A DNA stretch of 64,000 nt from NCBI GenBank assembly GCA_030432655.1, contig JAUILA010000009.1, forward strand, positions 116,537 to 180,536, written 5' to 3'. Shown in pieces: positions 53,989 through 60,603 of the stretch; position 1 is the first letter of the stretch, and each line of letters begins with the position of its first letter. Under the pieces are notes generated by a model that ran no database searches, was not told the DNA's origin, and saw nothing but the letters and a program-made list of their open reading frames with translations. The position numbers and the translations under genes were made by a program. This DNA is from Bacteroidia bacterium (GTDB lineage: Bacteria > Bacteroidota > Bacteroidia > Cytophagales > Cyclobacteriaceae).

Positions 53989-55134
53989 TCAGAGTTTCAC
54001 CACTTTCACCGTTTCGGTTTTCCTGTCTGGAAACTGAACCCGGATCAGGTAGAGGCCGGAGGAAAGAGCATTCAGATTCCAGGTGTGAATTTCACTGGTG
54101 ATCCTTTCTTCCTTCCAGACTTTTCCAGTTCTGTCCATCAACATGATGTGAGCTCCCGAAAGATCCCGCAGAATTATATAACTGTCAAACAGTGTCGGGA
54201 ATATACGGCCTTCACGGGCCACCGGCTTGACAGATGTGATCACTCTTCCCGGCTGAGGATCAGGGTGCGCATACTGTGAAAAGAAATTCCAGATAATTGA
54301 AGAAGCATTGATATCCCTGTTCGTACTGCCGGCTTCAGGCAGATCCACAGCACCATCCGGCCAGGTATGCCCGCCATTATTGATCCGGTACAGGATGACG
54401 TCATTGCAATCCGAATAGGAAACAATGGTTACCGATGATCCGTCTTCCGGCCGTGTATCCGGAAGGTCCTCTTCATTTATTTCAGGTACACAGCCTTGTT
54501 TATCTGCCCAAAATTCCAACAGATCAGGGATGGAGAGGTAATTCTCATCCCCTTCATAATTTACCACAGGATCTGCAGTGCCATGGAACTGGAGCACAGG
54601 TACAACATATTCTCCGTTACAGGAAGTTTCCTGAAGCGTTGTCATACTTCCGGTAACGGAGGCGATAGCGGCAATTCTTCCTGATAATTCACAGGCAAGT
54701 GTATAGGACATATACCCTCCGTTGGACATACCGGTGGCATATACACGCGACAGGTCAATTTTAAATTCATTCCACAGTAAGTCTATCAGTTTATCCAGAA
54801 AGCCTTTATCATCCACCCCGGTCCCGAATCCGGCGTTCCAGTGATTTCCCTCTCCGATCGGAATTTCTGCGGGCAACCCCTGGGGATACACTACGATAAA
54901 ATTGTTCTGGTCTGAAAGACTATTGAAGCGGGTGTAAATCTGTTGCTCTGTGGCATTTGAACCGAATCCATGCATGTTGATTACAAGGGGCAAGCCTGAT
55001 TCACCATCATACGCGTCGGGAAGATGCAGAAGATAGGATCGTATTTCCCCGTCGTGCCAGACTTCACGCGTTTCGTCCTGGGCGGAAAGGGACAGTGTAC
55101 TACATATCAGAAGCAGGATTAAAATAAGCCTCAT
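53989..55134 (-). CDS. Secreted PHB-depolymerase/LpqC-type esterase with C-terminal sorting-like domain (copy 1)
   Basis: A 381-residue exported alpha/beta hydrolase. Signal peptide LILILLLICSTLSLSAQ. The catalytic elbow is GMSNGGYMS (GxSxG), preceded by INMHGFGSNATEQQ (oxyanion region) and NHWNAGFGTGVDDKGFLD; the late NNGGHTWPDG carries the His. This is the polyhydroxybutyrate depolymerase / feruloyl-esterase-like group. The last ~75 residues have the T9SS tail layout (LDRTG, SGLYLIRVQF, KTETVKVVKL) but lack the usual YPNP. A paralogue is directly upstream; the C-terminal tail is also degenerate there. Confidence 0.88.
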   Translation of the reverse strand: MRLILILLLICSTLSLSAQDETREVWHDGEIRSYLLHLPDAYDGESGLPLVINMHGFGSNATEQQIYTRFNSLSDQNNFIVVYPQGLPAEIPIGEGNHWNAGFGTGVDDKGFLDKLIDLLWNEFKIDLSRVYATGMSNGGYMSYTLACELSGRIAAIASVTGSMTTLQETSCNGEYVVPVLQFHGTADPVVNYEGDENYLSIPDLLEFWADKQGCVPEINEEDLPDTRPEDGSSVTIVSYSDCNDVILYRINNGGHTWPDGAVDLPEAGSTNRDINASSIIWNFFSQYAHPDPQPGRVITSVKPVAREGRIFPTLFDSYIILRDLSGAHIMLMDRTGKVWKEERITSEIHTWNLNALSSGLYLIRVQFPDRKTETVKVVKL

Positions 55135-55164
55135 CTGATAAATATACTAAAATAGAACGGATTA

Positions 55165-56325
55165 CTATTGATTCTTAACCAGGCGGAAAGAGGCATACTC
55201 TTTACCTGGCAGCTGGACGTGAATAATATAAATCCCCGGCTTCAGAGAATGCGTATCAAACCGCTCTTTTTGTTCGTTGGCCACTTCCTGAAACAAAAGA
55301 CGCCCGGAATAAGAATACATGGAGATCATTGCACCGGCAGGTACCCTGTTCACATCCACTTCATTGGTAAAAACCGCGGGGTAGACAAAAATCTGCTGGC
55401 TTTCATCATTTTCTGATGAGGTGACAAAATTTGAATTTCTGTGGGTCCGGAAAAAATTCCAGATTATGGATGACGCCTTAATATCCTGGTTGGTGGCACC
55501 CAGTTCAGGTCGCAGCAAGGTTGCACCAGGCCAGGTGTGGCCACCGCCATCTACCTTGTAGAGATGAACATCGGTATTAAGCGAGCAATTATTATATTCA
55601 AATTTCGTTACGGTAGAATTATCATTTGGGTCGATATCGGGTATATTTTCCTCAAAAACCCCTTCTACCACACACGAGTTATTCTCTACCCAACGTGTGA
55701 TTACTTCCGGAACACCGACGCTTCGTGAACTTCCGTTGTAATTGACTGTCTGGTCTTCCGTTCCGTGAATATGCAGGACGGAAACAGGGTTCGTCGGATT
55801 GCAGTTCGGTAATTGCTGAAATACCATGGTCCCCGTCACCGATGCAACGGCAGCGAATCTTTCGCTTGCCTCACAGGCCATCCGGTATGACATATATCCA
55901 CCATTAGACCAGCCGGTTGCGTATATACGGCTTTCATCAATGGTATAGTCATTAATGACCTTATCCATCAGTTTGATAAGAAATCCTTTATCATCTACAT
56001 CCGTTCCGAAATAGGCGTTCCAGTGGGTTCCGGTCTGTCCGGTATCGATAGTTCGTGTCAGTCCCTGAGGGTAAACGATGATGAACCTGGCCGTATCGGC
56101 TATCTGGTTGAACCCGGTATATGCCGCCTGGCTTTCGCTCGTGGCGCTGAAGCCGTGCATATTAAAAATCAGAGGCACTCTCTCCTGGGGAGTGTAATCC
56201 ACAGGAATATACAAGTCATACACACGGGTCTCACCATCATGTGCGATTGTGAGTCCTGTGATATGCTGGGCAATTCCATCAGAGAGCACCCAAATGCACA
56301 AAATAAGGCATATGATCCGTTTCAT
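55165..56325 (-). CDS. Secreted PHB-depolymerase/LpqC-type esterase with C-terminal sorting-like domain (copy 2)
   Basis: A 386-residue paralogue of the next gene, 30 bp apart on the same strand. Signal peptide ICLILCIWVLSDGIAQ; start chosen at 56325, as an earlier ATG (56349) adds eight residues that hide the basic n-region. Catalytic elbow GWSNGGYMS, oxyanion region FNMHGFSATSESQAA, NAYFGTDVDDKGFLIKL, and the His in DGGGHTWPGA. An Asp is expected between these last two. The sorting tail reads VYPAVFTNEV ... SGRLLF ... PGIYIIHVQLPG, again without PNP. Substrates are probably ester-linked polymers. Confidence 0.88.
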   Translation of the reverse strand: MKRIICLILCIWVLSDGIAQHITGLTIAHDGETRVYDLYIPVDYTPQERVPLIFNMHGFSATSESQAAYTGFNQIADTARFIIVYPQGLTRTIDTGQTGTHWNAYFGTDVDDKGFLIKLMDKVINDYTIDESRIYATGWSNGGYMSYRMACEASERFAAVASVTGTMVFQQLPNCNPTNPVSVLHIHGTEDQTVNYNGSSRSVGVPEVITRWVENNSCVVEGVFEENIPDIDPNDNSTVTKFEYNNCSLNTDVHLYKVDGGGHTWPGATLLRPELGATNQDIKASSIIWNFFRTHRNSNFVTSSENDESQQIFVYPAVFTNEVDVNRVPAGAMISMYSYSGRLLFQEVANEQKERFDTHSLKPGIYIIHVQLPGKEYASFRLVKNQ

Positions 56326-56355
56326 TCTCAGAGTAAAGTAACAAAGCATGCGCCA

Positions 56356-56399
56356 ATTAGTTTAACCGGCAGCCGCCTGAACTAATTAATACGGTTAAA
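56356..56399. repeat. Crossed inverted repeats upstream of the esterase operon
   Basis: ATTAGTT (56356-56362) pairs with AACTAAT (56380-56386); TTTAACCG (56361-56368) pairs with CGGTTAAA (56392-56399). The pairs cross, which is the geometry of a pseudoknot or two alternative hairpins, 31-74 nt upstream of the start at 56325. Confidence 0.4.
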
Positions 56400-56451
56400 T
56401 TGAAGTTGTAACCCTTTTTTTTTTCGACGAATGGTAATAGGCGAAAGTGTA

Positions 56452-57399
56452 TTAGTCGTGTTTTTCCTCTTTTACGAAGGAAATATTTCTTTTAAGCCCG
56501 GTGAATTTTGCACGCTTGAGTGGTGATTTGCGGAATATTTTCCGAAATGTTTCTTCTGTGAGTTCTTCCCAGTCACTCTTATTCATTGCAAGGAGTTCGG
56601 CGGGAGGCTGAAAAGCAGTCTGATGATGAGGAGTGGCAAAACGGTTCCATGGACATACCTCCTGGCAGATATCACAGCCAAATATCCAGTCATTCATCTG
56701 TTCACGAAATTCTTCAGGAATGGAAGACTTGAGCTCAATAGTCAGGTAGGAAATACAGCGGCTTCCGTCAACCTGGTATGGTTCGGGGATGGCATCGGTC
56801 GGACAAGCATCCATGCAGGCGGTACAGGTACCGCAGTAATCCCCGGTGGGTCCATCCGGAATCAGGTCAAGGTCCAAAATGATTTCTGCCAGGAAGAAAT
56901 AACTTCCGGAACCGCGATTTAGGAGCAATGAATTCTTTCCTATCCATCCGATCCCGCTCTTTTTTGCCCAGGAGCGCTCCATTACGGGTGCACTATCCAC
57001 AAATACGCGGCCTTCGGCCTGGCCTATTTGATCCCTGATCCGCGAAAAAAATGATTTGAGTTTGTCTTTAATCACAAAATGGTAATCCTCACCATACGCA
57101 TAGCGGGCTATTTTGTAGTTGTCCTTTTCCGGCAATTCATTTTCCGGGTAATAATTGTACATGAGGGTGATGACCGACTTAGCCCCGGGGACGAGCTTCC
57201 GCGGGTCGAGGCGTTTATCAAAATGATTCTCCATGTATTTCATTTCCCCATGACGCCCCTGGTGCAGCCATTTTTCAAGAAGTGGAGCATCATTCTCCAG
57301 AAAACCTGCCATGGCAATTCCACACTGCATAAAGCCCAGTTCCCGGGCCCATTGCTTAATCAGCCGGGTGTTCCTTTCCGTATTGGAGGAATCAGCCAT
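56452..57399 (-). CDS. queG: Epoxyqueuosine reductase QueG
   Basis: A 315-residue cobalamin- and iron-sulfur-dependent enzyme making queuosine from epoxyqueuosine in tRNA. Two 4Fe-4S motifs are clear: YCGTCTACMDACPTDAI and CDICQEVCPWN. SYLTIELKSSIPEEF and the N-terminal catalytic Asp region (FVDSAPVMERSWAKKSGIGWIGKN) are family features. Starts at the last base of the ruvB stop codon (1-bp overlap), so the two share a transcript. Confidence 0.97.
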   Translation of the reverse strand: MADSSNTERNTRLIKQWARELGFMQCGIAMAGFLENDAPLLEKWLHQGRHGEMKYMENHFDKRLDPRKLVPGAKSVITLMYNYYPENELPEKDNYKIARYAYGEDYHFVIKDKLKSFFSRIRDQIGQAEGRVFVDSAPVMERSWAKKSGIGWIGKNSLLLNRGSGSYFFLAEIILDLDLIPDGPTGDYCGTCTACMDACPTDAIPEPYQVDGSRCISYLTIELKSSIPEEFREQMNDWIFGCDICQEVCPWNRFATPHHQTAFQPPAELLAMNKSDWEELTEETFRKIFRKSPLKRAKFTGLKRNISFVKEEKHD

Positions 57400-58433
57400 C
57401 AGGAATCACCAAACAGGTCGCGCGTGCGGTTGGGAGGTACAATCCTGAGGTGGCGATATGCAAGTTCAGTAGCCTCACGTCCGCGCGAAGTTCGCTTGAT
57501 ATATCCTTCCTGAATCAGGAAAGGCTCGTAGACCTCTTCTATAGTTTCCGCTTCCTCGCCGCAGGCAGTGGCGATCGTGGAAATTCCTACCGGTCCGCCT
57601 TTGAATTTCTCAATAATTACGGACAGGATGAGGTTATCCATTTCATCAAGTCCGTGATCATCCACATCCAGGGCTTCAAGGGCAATTTTTGCAATTTCGC
57701 AAGTGATCGTACCGTTGCCTTTTATCTGGGCAAAGTCCCGGGTACGTCGCAATAGATTATTCGCTATTCGTGGAGTGCCCCGGCTCCTGCGTGCAATTTC
57801 ATCAGCGGCTTCTGTTTCGATCGGCGCATTCAGAATCCCGCAGCTGCGGTGAATAATCTTTGACAGCAGTTGGGTATCGTAATAAGAAAGACGGGCATTT
57901 ATCCCAAAACGCGCCCGTAGCGGTGCGGTGAGCAATCCGGCACGGGTGGTTGCCCCGATCAGCGTGAAAGGAGCCAGTGAGATCTGGACCGATCTGGCAC
58001 TGGGACCTGAATCCAGCATGATATCTATTCGGAAATCCTCCATGGCCGAGTATAAATATTCTTCCACCACCGGGTTCAACCGGTGAATCTCATCGATAAA
58101 CAACACGTCATTCTCCTCCAGGTTGGTCAGAAGGCCGGCAAGGTCTCCGGGTTTATCCAGGATTGGGCCGGAAGTAACCTTGATATTTGACTCAAGTTCG
58201 TTGGCAATAATATGAGACAGTGTAGTCTTGCCAAGTCCCGGAGGACCATGAAGCAATACATGATCCAGGGGCTCTCCACGCTGACTGGCAGCCATGACAA
58301 ATACTTTGATGTTCTCCACCACCTTGCTCTGTCCGGTGAAGTCTTCAAATGACAATGGCCTGAGTGCCCGTTCGATCTCCCGGTCGGCCGGATCCAGGTT
58401 GTCGTCACTTGCCTGTAAATAATCTTCTCTCAT
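57399..58433 (-). CDS. ruvB: Holliday junction branch-migration DNA helicase RuvB
   Basis: A 344-residue AAA+ motor of the RuvAB complex. Walker A GPPGLGKT at 63-70, Walker [11 protein letters not shown] at 111-120, sensor 1 in LIGATTRAG, the arginine finger in ARFGINARL and a C-terminal winged helix ([26 protein letters not shown]). RuvA is not in the window; ruvX is 12 kb away. A palindrome is upstream of the start. Confidence 0.98.
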   Translation of the reverse strand: MREDYLQASDDNLDPADREIERALRPLSFEDFTGQSKVVENIKVFVMAASQRGEPLDHVLLHGPPGLGKTTLSHIIANELESNIKVTSGPILDKPGDLAGLLTNLEENDVLFIDEIHRLNPVVEEYLYSAMEDFRIDIMLDSGPSARSVQISLAPFTLIGATTRAGLLTAPLRARFGINARLSYYDTQLLSKIIHRSCGILNAPIETEAADEIARRSRGTPRIANNLLRRTRDFAQIKGNGTITCEIAKIALEALDVDDHGLDEMDNLILSVIIEKFKGGPVGISTIATACGEEAETIEEVYEPFLIQEGYIKRTSRGREATELAYRHLRIVPPNRTRDLFGDS

Positions 58434-58457
58434 ACGTTACAACTCCTCTTTGTTTCC

Positions 58458-58472
58458 TTGTCCTGCGGACAA
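58458..58472. promoter_or_regulatory. Short palindrome upstream of ruvB
   Basis: TTGTCC-TGC-GGACAA is a perfect 6-bp inverted repeat, 25-39 bp upstream of ruvB (minus) and 65-79 bp upstream of apbE (plus). Its size is that of a dimer operator; whether it relates to DNA damage control is unknown. Confidence 0.35.
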
Positions 58473-58536
58473 ATCCTCAGGCTAAATTACTGATAACCCT
58501 GCCAATTTAATTAACTTGGCGCAAAATACTAAGCCC

Positions 58537-59592
58537 ATGGACAACCGCAGGAAGAATATCATTTATACACTTGTGCTGGTGTCGCTTGTTGCTCTGGTCT
58601 ATTTCTTCAGGAATACCGGTACTGTACCAATGGTCACAGTGACAGGCAAAACGATGGGGCCTATTTCGTACAGTGTAAAATATTTTGACCGGGAAGAGCG
58701 TAATTTCAAGTCCGGGATAGATTCATTGCTGGAAGCATTCAATGCGTCGCTAAACACCTATATTGAATCATCGGAGATTTCCGCTTTTAACCGCGACAGC
58801 GCTTATACATTCCGCTCCCCGTTTTTCCCAAAAGTACTTGAGGCAAGCCGGCAACTCTTTGAAGCAACCGGTGGTGCCTACGATCCGACGGTAATGCCGT
58901 TTGTCAATGCCTGGGGATTCGGACCGGCGCGTGCCGTCGAACCGGATTCTGCTTACATTGATTCGTTGCGCGTATTTACAGGTTTTGGAAAACTCAGTTT
59001 CTCGTCAGAGGTCGTTCGTAAGGAAGATGCCCGTCTGCAGCTTGATTTCAGTGCCTCGGCCAAGGGGTATGGGGTCGATGTGGTACTGGAATATTTAATG
59101 GACAGGGGGATAAAGAATGCTTTTGTGGAAATAGGCGGTGAAGTCAGGGTTGCCGGTATGAACCTGGAGAATGACAGTCCCTGGCGAATCGGCATCCTTG
59201 ATCCCGGATCCACGGAATCAAATCAGTATTTCATTGGCATGGTGGAGCTTAAAGACAGGGCCATGGCAACCTCGGGCAACTATTTCAATTACCGTGTTAT
59301 TAACGGGATACGTTATTCCCATACTATCAATCCACGAACCGGTTACCCGGAAATAAGTCCAATACTGAGCGCCTCGGTATTCGCGGAAAACTGCCTGGAA
59401 GCAGACGCGCTGGCCACGGCCTTTATGGTAATGGGCCATGACAAGGCAATTGCATTTCTGAACAATCACGAAGAATACGATGCTTTTCTTGTATTCGATG
59501 CCGGCAATGGCGAAGTAAGCACCTATGCTACTGAGGGAATTAGCGAATCAATTAAGCTCCGCGAGGAACAGAGTGGTCTTCCCGACAAATGA
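58537..59592 (+). CDS. apbE: FAD:protein FMN transferase ApbE
   Basis: A 351-residue lipoprotein-like or membrane-anchored flavin transferase that attaches FMN to Thr of Na+-NQR, RNF and related proteins. N-terminal hydrophobic segment (IIYTLVLVSLVALVYFF), then the family pattern: VTGKTMGPISYSVKYFD, VIEIGGEVRV-type segment FVEIGGEVRVAG, ATSGNYFNYRV and YSHTINPRTGYP, where the metal and FAD sites lie. ATG at 58537 is preferred over a TTG at 58516. No Cys lipobox is seen, so it is likely membrane anchored. Confidence 0.95.
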   Translation: MDNRRKNIIYTLVLVSLVALVYFFRNTGTVPMVTVTGKTMGPISYSVKYFDREERNFKSGIDSLLEAFNASLNTYIESSEISAFNRDSAYTFRSPFFPKVLEASRQLFEATGGAYDPTVMPFVNAWGFGPARAVEPDSAYIDSLRVFTGFGKLSFSSEVVRKEDARLQLDFSASAKGYGVDVVLEYLMDRGIKNAFVEIGGEVRVAGMNLENDSPWRIGILDPGSTESNQYFIGMVELKDRAMATSGNYFNYRVINGIRYSHTINPRTGYPEISPILSASVFAENCLEADALATAFMVMGHDKAIAFLNNHEEYDAFLVFDAGNGEVSTYATEGISESIKLREEQSGLPDK

Positions 59593-59621
59593 TGCGACCA
59601 TTTCCAGAGGATGATGCGACC
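59589..59621. repeat. Pair of 11-bp direct repeats upstream of the ZIP gene
   Basis: ATGATGCGACC occurs at 59589-59599 and 59611-59621, 22 bp apart start to start (about two helical turns). The first overlaps the end of apbE. They lie 67 bp or more upstream of the promoter box at 59688. Confidence 0.4.
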
Positions 59622-59687
59622 TCACCCGGTTGATATAGCTCATGATAATATTTGCCAAAAAACCAGAGGCTAAATGCAACACTGTTG

Positions 59688-59695
59688 TATATTTG
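59688..59695 (+). promoter_or_regulatory. -7 promoter box of the ZIP transporter gene
   Basis: TATATTTG is an exact TAnnTTTG box ending 7 nt before the ATG at 59703. The implied leader is only a few bases. It rules out the longer open frame that begins at 59652. Confidence 0.5.
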
Positions 59696-59702
59696 GAGCG
59701 AA

Positions 59703-60443
59703 ATGCTTCTTGACTACCTTATACTTATATTCTCTGCGCTAGCGGGCGGTTCAGCAGCTTTTCTTCTCCCCCGGTCAGACAATCGCTGGTATCATCTGTC
59801 ACTTATTTTCAGTGGCGCATATTTATTTGGCATTACGATCATCCATATTTTGCCGGAATTATTCCGTTCGTCTATGGACCCGGCGGGAGTGGGCATATTT
59901 GTGCTGGCGGGATTTTTCCTGCAGATGGTTCTGGAGAATCTGACATCCGGTGCTGAGCACGGGCATTTGCATCACCATGATCAAGCCCATTTCGGGAAAG
60001 CCATGCTCGTAGTTTTCGGATTATCGATACATGCGTTTCTGGAAGGTACGTTGCTGAGCCATCCCATGATTCTTGCACAGCACGAAGGTCATTCACATAC
60101 ATTGTTATGGGGCATAGCGCTGCACAAGGCACCGGCAGCCTTTGCGCTGATGTCGGTTTTACTGGGCAGAAATCAGCATGTACAGCGAGCCCTGGTCCTA
60201 TTAGTCTTATTTGCGCTGGCTTCCCCGGCGGGATTATGGTTAGGTAATTCATTACAGGAGAATGAAGTTCTTTCCGGTAGTGCCTTCATTATCTTATTTG
60301 CCGTGGTGAGCGGTGGTTTCCTCCATATCAGTACAACGATCGTATTTGAAAGCAACGAAAGTCATAAATTAAACTGGATGAAGTGGTTTACCGGGATTCT
60401 CGGGGCCGGATTGGCTGTTGCTGCGGAATATTTGCCTGTTTAA
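59703..60443 (+). CDS. ZIP family divalent metal transporter
   Basis: A 246-residue membrane protein, probably importing Zn2+ or a related ion. The ATG at 59703 (MLLDYLILIFSALAGGSAAF) starts the first membrane segment; upstream codons are excluded by the promoter box. The variable loop is His-rich (EHGHLHHHDQAHF). Metal-site motifs: IHAFLEGTLL in TM4 (HNxxEG variant) and LHKAPAAFAL in TM5 (HKxP). About eight hydrophobic segments. Terminated by the stem-loop at 60534-60568. Confidence 0.92.
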   Translation: MLLDYLILIFSALAGGSAAFLLPRSDNRWYHLSLIFSGAYLFGITIIHILPELFRSSMDPAGVGIFVLAGFFLQMVLENLTSGAEHGHLHHHDQAHFGKAMLVVFGLSIHAFLEGTLLSHPMILAQHEGHSHTLLWGIALHKAPAAFALMSVLLGRNQHVQRALVLLVLFALASPAGLWLGNSLQENEVLSGSAFIILFAVVSGGFLHISTTIVFESNESHKLNWMKWFTGILGAGLAVAAEYLPV

Positions 60444-60533
60444 ACAATTAAAATACCTATTATTAGGGATTCCATGAAGGCAGTTCAAGCCGTACCTTAG
60501 ATGCATCGACAATAAGGTGTCAATAGTTCATGT

Positions 60534-60568
60534 AAAACAAGGCCTGTGGTGGGCCTTGTTTTTTTTTT
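60534..60568 (+). terminator. Rho-independent terminator between the ZIP and sugar dehydrogenase genes
   Basis: AAAACAAGGCC (60534-60544) pairs with GGCCTTGTTTT (60552-60562), 7-nt loop, then T to 60568. It excludes a longer N-terminus for the next gene. Confidence 0.9.
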
Positions 60569-60603
60569 GGTGTGCCAGCAATAGTATACGTATATTTAAA
60601 CGT

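Noticed and set aside
60517..60603. N-terminal extension of the sugar dehydrogenase
   Set aside because: It would encode the ZIP terminator hairpin and bury the signal peptide 30 residues inside.
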